A DNA stretch of 64,000 nt from Teredinibacter haidensis (lineage in GTDB: Bacteria; Pseudomonadota; Gammaproteobacteria; Pseudomonadales; Cellvibrionaceae): assembly GCF_014211975.1 (NCBI RefSeq), contig NZ_CP060084.1, positions 2,987,001 to 3,051,000 on the forward strand, written 5' to 3'. Within the stretch, counting starts at the first letter, position 1. The number at the start of each line of letters is the position of its first letter. The notes beneath the pieces were generated by a model. That model was not told where the DNA came from. It did no database searches and saw nothing but the letters and a program-made list of their open reading frames with translations. Shown piece by piece: positions 8,933-17,613 of this stretch. Position numbers and translations under genes: made by a program.

Positions 8933-9632
8933 CGTTTCATCCCCAATTAAAAAAGTGTTGTATGCAGAAAACTTGACGACTCAAAGGAAAAAGGCGCGTC
9001 ATCAGAGAAGCTTATGCAGGGGCGTAAATTAAGGTTAGCTCGTTACAAACACATTGCAGAAATGAGACAGATGGCACTATTTATATGAATTTTTTCTTAC
9101 GTTCCAGGCTCGGTGGCCTGTGGCGGCGTTAGAATGGAGGAAGAATAACCAGACGCCAAAGAAATAACTTAGAACGCTAACACTGATCGAATTTGAAGCA
9201 GTTGAACTATCTCGGAGGGATTGATGACGATATTTTTTCTAGCTTGACTATCGTCCGATAAAGCCATTCTTTCGATGTTGGATTGGTATCACCAAAATCT
9301 GGACATGATACAAACGATTTCTCGACTCAAAAAAGAAGGCTCTAGAAAGACTTTTTCTAACACGCCCACACTTAAACTGTACCTCCCACTTAAGCTAGTC
9401 AGTAACTCCGCTCAATCGTGAACCAAAAGAAATAACGATTTCAGAATAAAGACTATTACGACCTAATCATTTGTGAATTCGAAAGTAATGTCTATAGTCC
9501 AACTAAAGCTTGTCAATCGGCACCAGTTCCAGAAACCAACAGCCCAATTATTAACTTGGTAAAAAAACATTTCCTTTAGAATTCTATTTTTCTCAGTAGC
9601 ACCCCAATCAACTTGGAGAGGTTTATCCCCCT
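8933..9632. other. Intergenic region, 0.7 kb
   Basis: This spacer separates the minus-strand phosphatase operon from the plus-strand 140-residue gene. It holds the Pho-box-like repeats near 9031-9070 and, near the right end, the GGAG ribosome site of the next gene. I see no further gene or repeat. Confidence 0.5.
9031..9070 (-). promoter_or_regulatory. Pho-box-like direct repeats upstream of the phosphatase operon
   Basis: On the minus strand three 7-base units, CTGTCTC, CTGCAAT and TTGTAAC, are separated by 4-base spacers (ATTT, GTGT), ending about 110 bases before the phosphatase start. The PhoB consensus is 7-base CTGTCAT-like repeats with 4-base AT-rich spacers. The first two units match at roughly 12-14 of 18 positions. 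Assignment is inference. Confidence 0.5.
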
Positions 9633-10055
9633 ATGAAAGCACGACATCAACTCGCATTATTTTTACTTTCAATCGTTTTCTCTACGTCTTCATACGCAGA
9701 ACTAACGCTGACTAACGCCGATAAAACTGAAGAAGCACAAACATGTATTAATGCAGTTATGGATGAATCATTCAAGGTTACGGCAGAAACAAAGATGATA
9801 AAGTGCAATGGTTTACCCATTAAGAAATTTGTTAAAAAATATCGAAAACTTCAGCTGGAAGCTGACAATATCAACGTTAACGTCTACAAGCTTTACCCCT
9901 CAGACAAAAACATTGAGACACAGCTTTGCATAGCCGCTGCTAACGGCAAACAAGAGTTAAAAGCCCTGGCTAAAAAAGCCAAGTACGGCGATTATTCAAA
10001 AATTGAATGCAATGGCGAAAAAATAATGGCTTTCGCCCAAAAATACAGCCAATAA
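9633..10055 (+). CDS. Small exported two-repeat protein (DUF3718-like)
   Basis: The 140-residue product has a signal peptide (LFLLSIVFSTSSYA before ELTL). The mature part contains two similar units of about 45 residues. Each has a Cys near its start (QTCINA and QLCIAA) and a CNG motif near its end (IKCNGLPIKKFVKKY and IECNGEKIMAFAQKY). This Cys...CNG-FA layout resembles the DUF3718 domain of marine gammaproteobacteria, with one disulphide per repeat likely; the family call is from memory. A GGAG box precedes the ATG. Function is unknown. It appears monocistronic and converges on the next gene. Confidence 0.65.
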   Translation: MKARHQLALFLLSIVFSTSSYAELTLTNADKTEEAQTCINAVMDESFKVTAETKMIKCNGLPIKKFVKKYRKLQLEADNINVNVYKLYPSDKNIETQLCIAAANGKQELKALAKKAKYGDYSKIECNGEKIMAFAQKYSQ

Positions 10056-10425
10056 CCCTTGTTTTCTCAGGGCTTCCCAAGCATGAAAACTTGGGAAGCT
10101 CCACATGCACAAACAAACGCCATCACTTCACACGCACTCAGCGGAAACCCGGCTCACCGTTAATTGACGGCTCCCTTAATTCTCTTGAATCAACAGCCAT
10201 TCCGCTCAATCATCTACAGACAACAAGGTTTTACACGCTTATCAATAGTCTGCGCCCAACGCACACACGGAGTCGCGCGTGGAAAGAGTAGCCATTTTTT
10301 ATATTTGATGACGGACCTTAATCAAAAAGGATCAATGCCCTATTTGTCAGGAAGCAGGAAGACGTTAAAGATAACGCTGTTCTCGACCAGTAAAAGCAGG
10401 CCATAGGAGGAAGTAAAGTGAAAGG
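10056..10425. other. Intergenic region, 0.37 kb, between convergent genes
   Basis: Apart from the 10072-10099 hairpin I find nothing. Short overlapping open frames on the plus strand have neither ribosome sites nor recognisable protein character. Confidence 0.5.
10072..10099. terminator. Hairpin between convergent genes
   Basis: A perfect 10-bp inverted repeat (gcttcccaag/cttgggaagc, 8-base loop) lies 17 bases past the stop of the 140-residue gene. It lacks a U tract on either strand, so it may be a transcript-end structure rather than a classic intrinsic terminator. Confidence 0.4.
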
Positions 10426-11100
10426 CTAATTGTCGATCGTATAGAATTTTAAGGTGTGGCCTGCACGGGGAATATAGACGGAGGTTACACCCATAGCCAT
10501 TTGCCGGGCAATCGCAGCAGGCTGATTAAGTTTCCCACCTTCATACGTTTTTAAAGCATCGTAAAACATAGCCGTAAAATAATCGGCATCAAGCCCTTTC
10601 GGGGTGTAAACAATAACCTGGCATTGCGTTGAACGGCATTCCAGTTGCTTTAAGCTGACTTTGGCGAGGCCCAGGTGCTGCTGAAACATACTCATAAATT
10701 CATTCGTATATTCAGGTCCCCACTCAGGATCAATGTCTTCTGCTTGAAATAGTCTATCGGCGCGTTTAAAAACCGTCGTTTCCATACCCTGTACAGCCTT
10801 TAGGGTTTCGTCTTCGGTCATTTTGAAAATATCGTCTTCGCTCGTAATAGCCTCCTCCAGATTCGGCGCTTCTGATTGAAGAGTATTCTGCTCAGGCAAT
10901 GCAATTACTTGAACCTTCGCCACGAGACCATCGTTGCTATCACTATGCTCCGAATGAACCAAACCCGATTCCGACCTAGAAGACAATACTTTCCCCTCTC
11001 CGGGTTTAGACATTTGCATGTTCACCAAAATACCTGCAGCAATTAACAATATAAAAACCAGCGCAAGAGAGCCCAGAAACAACCGGGAAAAACCTACCAT
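10426..11100 (-). CDS. Membrane-anchored protein of unknown function
   Basis: The 224-residue protein has one N-terminal membrane helix (about residues 8-27, LGSLALVFILLIAAGILVN), a disordered acidic stretch, and a C-terminal domain of about 110 residues. That domain contains a segment of the type EDIDPEWGPEYTNEF and a CRSTQCQVIVY motif with two Cys five residues apart. The same layout, EDxDPxW followed by CRxTxC, occurs in anchored periplasmic proteins of other gammaproteobacteria whose function is not known to me. It lies downstream of the LPMO gene on the same strand, but an intrinsic terminator intervenes, so it is probably transcribed separately. Confidence 0.6.
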   Translation of the reverse strand: MVGFSRLFLGSLALVFILLIAAGILVNMQMSKPGEGKVLSSRSESGLVHSEHSDSNDGLVAKVQVIALPEQNTLQSEAPNLEEAITSEDDIFKMTEDETLKAVQGMETTVFKRADRLFQAEDIDPEWGPEYTNEFMSMFQQHLGLAKVSLKQLECRSTQCQVIVYTPKGLDADYFTAMFYDALKTYEGGKLNQPAAIARQMAMGVTSVYIPRAGHTLKFYTIDN

Positions 11101-11145
11101 ATCCAGAACCTTATCTAGATCCTTATTTAGGGAATTAATGGAAAA

Positions 11146-11175
11146 GAGCCAACCCGTATAAAGTCGGGCTGGCTC
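11146..11175 (-). terminator. Rho-independent terminator of the LPMO gene
   Basis: An 11-bp stem (gagccaacccg/cgggctggctc on the plus strand, 8-base loop) becomes fully paired with one G-U wobble when read on the minus strand, then runs into TTTTCC. It lies about 20 bases past the LPMO stop. Confidence 0.75.
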
Positions 11176-11193
11176 TCGACGAAATCAACAAAT

Positions 11194-12243
11194 TTAGTTG
11201 ATTACACGGTCACCACAAACATTGCGACCGATACACGTCTGGTTGTTTTCATTCCCCCAACCATCCGCAGTATTTTCACAAATTTTAACTTCCCAGCCAT
11301 ACCAGTTACAGCTTGAACCAGTACCGGGTGCCGTTGTTGGTACGGGCGTAGGTACTGGAGTCGGTTGAGCCGTTGGTACGGGCGTAGGAACCTGAGTTGG
11401 CTGAGCGGTTGGTAACGGTGTAGGAACCTGAGTTGGCTGAGCCGTTGGTACCGGTGTAGGAACCTGAGTTGGCTGAGCCGTTGGTACCGGTGTAGGAACC
11501 TGAGTTGGCTGAGCCGTTGGTACCGGTGTCGGTACTGGAGTTGGGTTAGTCCCACCGCCAAAGCTCACATCAATACAACCGTGGAAACGCTCATAGGTAT
11601 ACTCGTTGCGGCCCCATTCTGCATATATCACATGCCGACCTGTACGGTTCGGAACGTTACAGGTTACATGAAAGTGAGATGTACCCGGGTCGGCGACAAC
11701 ACTTGGAGAAGCACCCTGGTTGGAGTGATCATAATCCAGATCACAGAAAGGAGCATCGGCGAAATCATCCCAGCTCAAATCCACACCCTGCTGGTAATTA
11801 AAACCATTGTTGGTAATCCAGAACCGGAAATCGGCAGTATCGTCAAAGTGTGGGCCATTACTGATATCCCACGAAAAAGTATTTGAACCAGAGTTCATTG
11901 CATTAACGGGCCAATCAATGGAGTTATCCCAAGGAGTGCGGCCACCGTTCCAAGTTTCACTATCGTAACCACAAACGTTATTGCTACGACCTTCAACTTT
12001 ACGACCTTCAGCATGAGTAAGAACACTCATATACTGATAACCACCGTTGAAATCGTTAGCAAAAGCATCGGCACACACCGCGTATTCACCAGTACCGTTT
12101 TGCGCCTGATCTGGCTTCGTTACGGCACCACAGTAATAGTTACGGGCACCGGGATTATCAACATATCCGTGACCAATAGAAAAGGCAGAGTAGACCATAA
12201 GCGCGACACCAGTGCCCGCCAATTTAATGGTATTTTTCATCAT
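11194..12243 (-). CDS. Lytic polysaccharide monooxygenase, AA10-linker-CBM10
   Basis: This 349-residue secreted copper enzyme oxidatively cleaves crystalline polysaccharide. The signal peptide ends at Gly24, which leaves His25 (HGYVDNPGAR) as the mature N-terminal histidine of the copper brace. The second brace His is probably His132 in the SNGPHFDDT segment. The AA10 domain spans about residues 25-230. A Pro-Thr-Gln-Val linker (about 233-310) is built of near-identical 12-residue units. The C-terminal CBM10 (about 312-349, CNWYGWEVKICEN, GRNVCGD) binds cellulose. The AA10-CBM10 pairing is typical of cellulose-active enzymes in Cellvibrionales; chitin activity cannot be excluded. Transcription is monocistronic. 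Confidence 0.95.
   Translation of the reverse strand: MMKNTIKLAGTGVALMVYSAFSIGHGYVDNPGARNYYCGAVTKPDQAQNGTGEYAVCADAFANDFNGGYQYMSVLTHAEGRKVEGRSNNVCGYDSETWNGGRTPWDNSIDWPVNAMNSGSNTFSWDISNGPHFDDTADFRFWITNNGFNYQQGVDLSWDDFADAPFCDLDYDHSNQGASPSVVADPGTSHFHVTCNVPNRTGRHVIYAEWGRNEYTYERFHGCIDVSFGGGTNPTPVPTPVPTAQPTQVPTPVPTAQPTQVPTPVPTAQPTQVPTPLPTAQPTQVPTPVPTAQPTPVPTPVPTTAPGTGSSCNWYGWEVKICENTADGWGNENNQTCIGRNVCGDRVIN
11338..11545 (-). repeat. 36-bp tandem repeats coding the LPMO linker
   Basis: About five near-identical 36-base units encode PTPVPTAQPTQV, with shortened units at each end. One unit carries Leu for Val. The DNA-level identity points to recent slippage or unequal exchange within the linker. Confidence 0.85.
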
Positions 12244-12881
12244 CGTTTTTATCCTAGCTTAACAGGTAATATGAACTGCTCCCCTGGTATTATTTTTTAT
12301 TGGGTTGCAGATTACATCTCAAAATAAAAACGCTATACGACATACAACCTGCAATAGAAAAAATCTGCCGTTGTAAATTAGCTTTACTGATTTGAGGAAA
12401 CCAGAAGATTTGGCTGCGTACAATCCGCGTTGTGCTTCTGAGCTAACGTCGGTTCGTGAAATTATCGCATTCGTTATTGTTATTACACACAGGAGGCGAA
12501 CGCAGATCTTCTGACCTGCTGATTCTGGGCAGCGACTTGATCAAAGTCAACGCACCCACATTTGATCGAAGCTATTAATGCGCACAGTCGCTGCGCTTTA
12601 TATCGGCCCAAAAAAGCCGCAACACCGCTATTTCCGGGGGAAGCAGAAGAATCGCCAAACAATTAAGATAGCTTAACTTAATTCCACCTGTAGTTATTAT
12701 CAATCGAAAACTTAACAAGTTTCGGCAGTACAGCAAAGTACCACTGCAGAAAAAACGTATAAGAAAGCGCTCCTATTTTTGAAACACTCAAAAAAAGGAG
12801 CGCTCGATAAAAGCAGCCCCAAAAAAACCTCATACTTTATAATCAAATTAATTTTGTATTCCGATTGGAAGCTTCTCTATA
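12244..12881. other. Intergenic region, 0.64 kb
   Basis: The region lies between the LPMO start and the EIIC stop, both on the minus strand. It contains the long hairpin at 12766-12804 and should hold the LPMO promoter. No other gene is seen. Confidence 0.5.
12766..12804 (-). terminator. Long hairpin downstream of the EIIC gene
   Basis: The arms agcgctcct/aggagcgct enclose a second complementary layer (T-rich/A-rich, GA/TC), giving about 17 pairs with one mismatch and a short loop. It lies about 80 bases past the EIIC stop. The sequence after it on the minus strand (TTCTTATAC) is only mildly U-rich. Confidence 0.6.
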
Positions 12882-14243
12882 TCAATGCCCATTTTTAGTT
12901 AAAGCTTTCCAGCGCCGCCGCGTAAACCACATTGCAACCAACAACAGCGCGGCCAAAATCACCGCAAACCATTCACCTTGAAACAATGAATATAAAAGGT
13001 AACGGACTTGATGCCCGCCATCGGTAAACGCCGTTATCAGCCCCATTCCGTCGGTATTAAAAGCCGATGTCTGCGCCGCAAGCGCGGTGTATTTCGGAGC
13101 CAGTTCCGTCGCCACCAATAAAAATGTAACGATAACCGGAATACCAGCCAAAACAGCTCTAAAAACATTACCTCTAAACATTAAGACTGAAATCGACATA
13201 ACGGAAATAAGGTTGGGTAAATCTCCCAAAGGCAAGACCTTGTTACCCGGCAGTATCAATGCGATCACAATGGCGCAGGCCATTAATATTAGCCCCGTGA
13301 CAATCACGGATTTATGGCTCATTAAAAATCCGGTATCTAGCGCTACCACCAAATTGGTACGGTGTGGAAAATATTTCTCAACTCGCGATCTAAGCGCTGC
13401 GGTAATCGGTACCATCGCCTCACCAATTAGCCCCGCGCATTTTGGCAAAATAAACATCACCGCAGCAATATGAACACTTAACTCCAGGCTCTGTTTTAGA
13501 TCGTAACCGGCGGCAACTGCCAGCGCTAACCCCATAAGGATTCCTATCACCATGGGTTCGCTTAACAAGGCCAAAATTGGGTTATCACTATCCGTATCAG
13601 TATTTTTCTCAGGATTATATTCAATTTTATTCAACACCGGCAGGCGGTCGATCAGAGCATTCACCAGCGCGGTATAGGGCACAATCCCATTCACCGATAC
13701 AGGCGAAGCCGACACGCCTTTCAAGCCCATCTCTCTTTCTACGTCGGGCGCGGTCCACTCGGTAAGCTTAAAACAGTATATTGCCAGAATAGCTGTGGCC
13801 AGTAGCCCCATCGCCATACTGCCAGATATATTCATTACCAATGCACCTAAAAACGCAAAATGCCAATAGTTCCAAATATCAATATAGATAGTTCGCGTTA
13901 CACCAATAGCGATTAGCGCGAGGTTTAATACGAGAACAAAGGGTATAGCAATAGCTGCAATGGGGGATGCCCAAGTGATGGCGGCCAGCGGAGGCCAACC
14001 TACGTCCAAAACAGGAAAATCCAAACCACGCATAACCGAAAGCTGCTCTACAGCAGGTTTAATATTGGCCACAAAAAAATCAAAAGCGATAAAAACCCCC
14101 GCAAAACCTACGGCCAGCTCTACCGCGGCGATAAACGATTTTCTTAACGACAGGCCAACAAGCAAGGCAATCATAAAGATGATAATAGGAAGCATCACAT
14201 AAGCTTTAAAGCTGAAAAAGGTATCCAGAAGGGACTGCAACAT
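12882..14243 (-). CDS. PTS galactitol-type EIIC membrane component, orphan
   Basis: The 453-residue polytopic protein has about ten membrane helices and the character of the GatC-type EIIC family: an N-terminal VELAVGFAGVF segment, the central loop with ILPKCAGLIGEAMVP, and the GMGLITAFTDGGHQVRYLL region near the C-terminus. EIIC proteins form the sugar channel of a phosphotransferase system and need EIIA and EIIB partners. None is encoded nearby, nor is a polyol dehydrogenase. It may be an orphan using distant partners, or may have been co-opted as a plain permease. It is flanked by long spacers and is probably monocistronic. Confidence 0.85.
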   Translation of the reverse strand: MLQSLLDTFFSFKAYVMLPIIIFMIALLVGLSLRKSFIAAVELAVGFAGVFIAFDFFVANIKPAVEQLSVMRGLDFPVLDVGWPPLAAITWASPIAAIAIPFVLVLNLALIAIGVTRTIYIDIWNYWHFAFLGALVMNISGSMAMGLLATAILAIYCFKLTEWTAPDVEREMGLKGVSASPVSVNGIVPYTALVNALIDRLPVLNKIEYNPEKNTDTDSDNPILALLSEPMVIGILMGLALAVAAGYDLKQSLELSVHIAAVMFILPKCAGLIGEAMVPITAALRSRVEKYFPHRTNLVVALDTGFLMSHKSVIVTGLILMACAIVIALILPGNKVLPLGDLPNLISVMSISVLMFRGNVFRAVLAGIPVIVTFLLVATELAPKYTALAAQTSAFNTDGMGLITAFTDGGHQVRYLLYSLFQGEWFAVILAALLLVAMWFTRRRWKALTKNGH

Positions 14244-14713
14244 CAGAAACTCTCGTTTTTACAGGCGGATTTTGAATCGGGCAGCTAGCATATACGCAAG
14301 TATTTCACTCGGGCAATACTTGCACGTAACTATTATTTCAGAGATGGGCGTATTGCACTTCTCAAAAACCGTTTCTATCTTGGGAAAGTAGGACCTGCAG
14401 GTAGCCCCCAGCTATCGAAAAACCACTTAGCACCAGCAATTATCACTCGCATTTAAAACAATGCGATATCGCTGCAGGCAATATCTGACGGGCGATACGA
14501 TCAACATTCAATTCGCCATGATGGGCAGGGGATTGGAGATTTCCAGTAAAAAGGCACGCTCAAGAACCTGGTGATAAAACATCTCGGCACAATCACCTCT
14601 AAGATTTATACCAGCGAGCATCTGGAATCAGGCTCAAAGCTTTTGCTAAAACGTTGCGATGGATTGAGACAACTAGAATGCATCAAGCAATCGCACCGTT
14701 TTTACGAGCCAAA
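14244..14713. other. Intergenic region, 0.47 kb
   Basis: Spacer between the molybdoenzyme beta subunit stop and the EIIC start, both minus strand. I see no gene, strong hairpin or repeat. Short open frames here overlap the end of the molybdoenzyme gene and are not credible. Confidence 0.45.
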
Positions 14714-16987
14714 TCAAACAACTTCAAGTTCCTTGCTAACAGGCAAGTCGCGAATACGCTTCCCACTAGCATGGTAAATCGCATTAACGATGCTCGGCAT
14801 AATAGGCGGCAAACCAGGCTCACCAACCCCTCCAGGGGCATCACTCGATTGAACCAAATGCACAAATAAGGGCGGCACCTCCTGAATACGCGAAACGGGA
14901 TAATCGTGAAAATTATTCTGCACCGCAACACCGTCCTTAAACGTTATTTCACTGGAAAGCGCCATGGATAAGCCCATAATCATGGCGCCTTCCATCTGCG
15001 CTTTCACTCGATCTGGAGTGACCACGATGCCGCAATCAATAGCGCTGTGCATTTCTAGCACCTTCACTTTATTATCGACCACACGTACTTTTGTGGCTGC
15101 GGCAGCATAGGAATTGAAACTAGTCGCATAGGAAATTCCCCAGCCCTCGTTTTCAGCCAGCGTCTTGTCTATGCCTGCGTTTTTGCAGACAGTGTCAATG
15201 GTATTTTTCATCCGCTTTGTACTCAGCGCATAGGCTTCGGATTTTTGTCCATAATTTTCCCAGCCGTCTAAGCCTTCCTTAGTGAGATCGATAATACGAT
15301 CTTCGCCCAGTAGGTTGAACCACATTTCACGTGTACCGATTCCCGCTTTTGCGGCCAACTCATCAACAAAGCAACCCATGGCAAAGGCATTGTTAATATT
15401 CTGCACCGAGCGCAGCCAACCTACACGAACGTGGGTACTGACCTTTTGTGTTTCGCAACTGAGGTGCTCGACATCAAATGGCTGATCCGAAAAACTCTGG
15501 GCTAACGAGCCCTTACCCGGTACATCATTATTGTTATTGAACAACCAACCAATTGGAGGATGGGCAACTCGCTGAATCCAGTATTCCGCGCGATTGTCCT
15601 CTGTTAGCTCGGCCTTATAATAATTCGCCGCAATGGAGTGGTAGAAACCATGCTTAACATCGTCCTCGCGACTCCAAACCACTTTTACTGGTCGGCCACT
15701 GGCTTTCGCAAGCTCTGCGGCCTCCACGACAAAATCATTTTTCCCTTTGCGACCAAAAGAACCACCCATCAGGGTAAGATTAAAATCGACTTTATCGCCA
15801 TCGGTATCCGGGTTAAAGCCCAACTCTTCCAACACCAGTCGCTTTCCCCACTGAGGTGTTTGCGAACCGGCCCAGACTACCCATTGCTCCCCCTCCTGCA
15901 TTGCTAAAGCGGCAGGCGTTTCCATAGACATATGATGGTGATAGGGCACCGTATAGGTTGCTTCAAGGGTTTGCTCCTGCTGATAGGTATGCTGGTAAAC
16001 ATCCCCCTCCTTGCGTACTACAATACCGGGTGTATTCACCTTTTTGACGAGTTCCTGCTTATAGGCTTCAGACTGGTGACTAGCATTGGCCCCCAGATCC
16101 CATTCTATCTTTAGCCTATTGCGCCCTTCTAGGGCAGCCCAGGTATTGGTCGCCAAAACAGCAACGCCCGAAACAGGCCAGGCATTTACGGGAAAGAAAC
16201 GGTCTTTCAGACGAATAACATCGACAACACCGGCAACTTTTTTTGCCTCAGTTGCATCAAAGGATTTTACCTTTCCACCAACGACCGGCGGCCGTTCAAT
16301 ACTGGCGATCAACATATTCGGCAGTTGAATATCCTGTGCGTACTGTGCTTTACCCTGCACAATATTTTCCTGCCCAACTAATTTCACATCCTGCCCAATC
16401 AGTGAAAAATCAGCCTGTTTTTTTAATGGGATACTATCAGCACTCGGCACCGGTAATGTTCCCGCCAATTCGGCCAACTCACCAAAACTGAGTGTTTTCC
16501 CAGAGGAAACGTGGACAACCGTATGCTTCACGGCTTTTACTTCACTTTTGGCAACATCCCAGAATTTCGCAGCAGCTTGCTCCAGCATATCGCGTGCGAT
16601 AGCCCCCATTTGCCGCGTATATTCAAAAAAATGACGGATAGAAGCCGAGCCACCCGTGCTTTGATTGCCATATTTAGGATCGGCTTTGGCAAGCGTCACC
16701 GACACACGGCTCCAATCCGCCTCCAGTTCATCGGCTATCATTTGTGGAGCGCTGGTCAGAATACCCTGCCCCATCTCCATTCGGTGGCACACAATATCCA
16801 CCTTGCCATTACCATCAATACTGACAAAGAAGCCCAGTTGCTGCTCACCCACCGGCTCCGATGAAAGCGGCTCCACGCCCTTCGAGCAGCCCACGCCGGG
16901 TAGCGTTGCAGCCAGAATAAAGGCACCACCACTCAAACCGGTCGCGCTAAAAAAACGTCTTCGACTGATCGTGCTGATATCTGACAT
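14714..16987 (-). CDS. Molybdopterin-binding oxidoreductase large subunit (IorB-like)
   Basis: This 757-residue protein is the large subunit of a xanthine-dehydrogenase-family hydroxylase of the isoquinoline 1-oxidoreductase/aldehyde dehydrogenase type. The N-terminus carries a Tat signal (SRRRFFSATGLSGG) followed by a lipobox-like GVGC, so it should be exported folded with cofactor and may be lipid-anchored. Recognisable segments are the MEMGQGILTSAPQMIADELE region, the SFGRKGKNDF loop and the GGVGEPGLPP motif near the C-terminus, which in this family carries the catalytic Glu. The ATG overlaps the stop of the 2Fe-2S subunit by one base (TAATG). The substrate cannot be predicted. No cofactor-insertion chaperone gene is adjacent. 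Confidence 0.92.
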   Translation of the reverse strand: MSDISTISRRRFFSATGLSGGAFILAATLPGVGCSKGVEPLSSEPVGEQQLGFFVSIDGNGKVDIVCHRMEMGQGILTSAPQMIADELEADWSRVSVTLAKADPKYGNQSTGGSASIRHFFEYTRQMGAIARDMLEQAAAKFWDVAKSEVKAVKHTVVHVSSGKTLSFGELAELAGTLPVPSADSIPLKKQADFSLIGQDVKLVGQENIVQGKAQYAQDIQLPNMLIASIERPPVVGGKVKSFDATEAKKVAGVVDVIRLKDRFFPVNAWPVSGVAVLATNTWAALEGRNRLKIEWDLGANASHQSEAYKQELVKKVNTPGIVVRKEGDVYQHTYQQEQTLEATYTVPYHHHMSMETPAALAMQEGEQWVVWAGSQTPQWGKRLVLEELGFNPDTDGDKVDFNLTLMGGSFGRKGKNDFVVEAAELAKASGRPVKVVWSREDDVKHGFYHSIAANYYKAELTEDNRAEYWIQRVAHPPIGWLFNNNNDVPGKGSLAQSFSDQPFDVEHLSCETQKVSTHVRVGWLRSVQNINNAFAMGCFVDELAAKAGIGTREMWFNLLGEDRIIDLTKEGLDGWENYGQKSEAYALSTKRMKNTIDTVCKNAGIDKTLAENEGWGISYATSFNSYAAAATKVRVVDNKVKVLEMHSAIDCGIVVTPDRVKAQMEGAMIMGLSMALSSEITFKDGVAVQNNFHDYPVSRIQEVPPLFVHLVQSSDAPGGVGEPGLPPIMPSIVNAIYHASGKRIRDLPVSKELEVV

Positions 16988-17454
16988 TACTCCACCTCCT
17001 GCATCATAACCGCCGCCTGCTTGATCGCTTTGCGGATGCGTGGATAGGTGCCACAGCGGCAGATATTACCTTGCATGGCCGTATCAATATCCTCATCGCT
17101 AGGCGATGTATTGTCCGCCAGCAATGCCGAAGCACTCATTAATTGCCCGCTCTGGCAATAACCGCATTGGGGAACATTGTTGTCCAGCCAGGCCTGCTGC
17201 ACGGGATGAAGCCCCTGCTCGTTGGCAAGCCCCTCTATCGTAGTGATACTGGCTCCCGTCACTGCGGATACGGGCGTGAGGCAAGAGCGCGTGGGTTGCC
17301 CATTAATATGCACCGTACAGGCACCGCACTGGCCCACTCCACAGCCAAATTTTGTTCCAGTTAACTGAGCAAGATCTCGCAGAGCGTAGAGTAAGGGCAT
17401 ATTGGGATCGGCATCCAAAGACACCTTTTTATTATTTATTGTCAATTCGATCAT
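16987..17454 (-). CDS. 2Fe-2S small subunit of the molybdoenzyme (IorA-like)
   Basis: The 155-residue protein carries both iron-sulphur clusters that relay electrons from the molybdenum site. The N-terminal plant-ferredoxin-type motif is CGVGQCGACTVHINGQ plus a later Cys (RSCL). The C-terminal helical domain has CGYCQSGQ and GNICRCGTYPRI. Length and layout match the small subunits of isoquinoline 1-oxidoreductase-like enzymes. It has no signal peptide, so it presumably hitchhikes through Tat with the large subunit. A GGAG ribosome site precedes the ATG, and translation is coupled to the next gene. No FAD subunit is present, so a cytochrome or other membrane acceptor is likely. Confidence 0.94.
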   Translation of the reverse strand: MIELTINNKKVSLDADPNMPLLYALRDLAQLTGTKFGCGVGQCGACTVHINGQPTRSCLTPVSAVTGASITTIEGLANEQGLHPVQQAWLDNNVPQCGYCQSGQLMSASALLADNTSPSDEDIDTAMQGNICRCGTYPRIRKAIKQAAVMMQEVE

Positions 17455-17613
17455 GGAGTACTCCAGAAAGATTGTGCGCGCGGGCTGCGCACAGCAACCA
17501 ACCGCCTTAACGTGTGAAGGATTCTGCCATTATGGGGTTATAACGTGTCAAGAAAAAGTGAAAGATACTATACCCTTGGATCGAACAAGGAAAAATTGGC
17601 GCCGCGATTCACA

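Noticed and set aside
10007..10406. Two overlapping plus-strand open frames after the DUF3718-like gene
   Set aside because: They overlap the end of that gene or a hairpin, have no ribosome sites, and show no domain.
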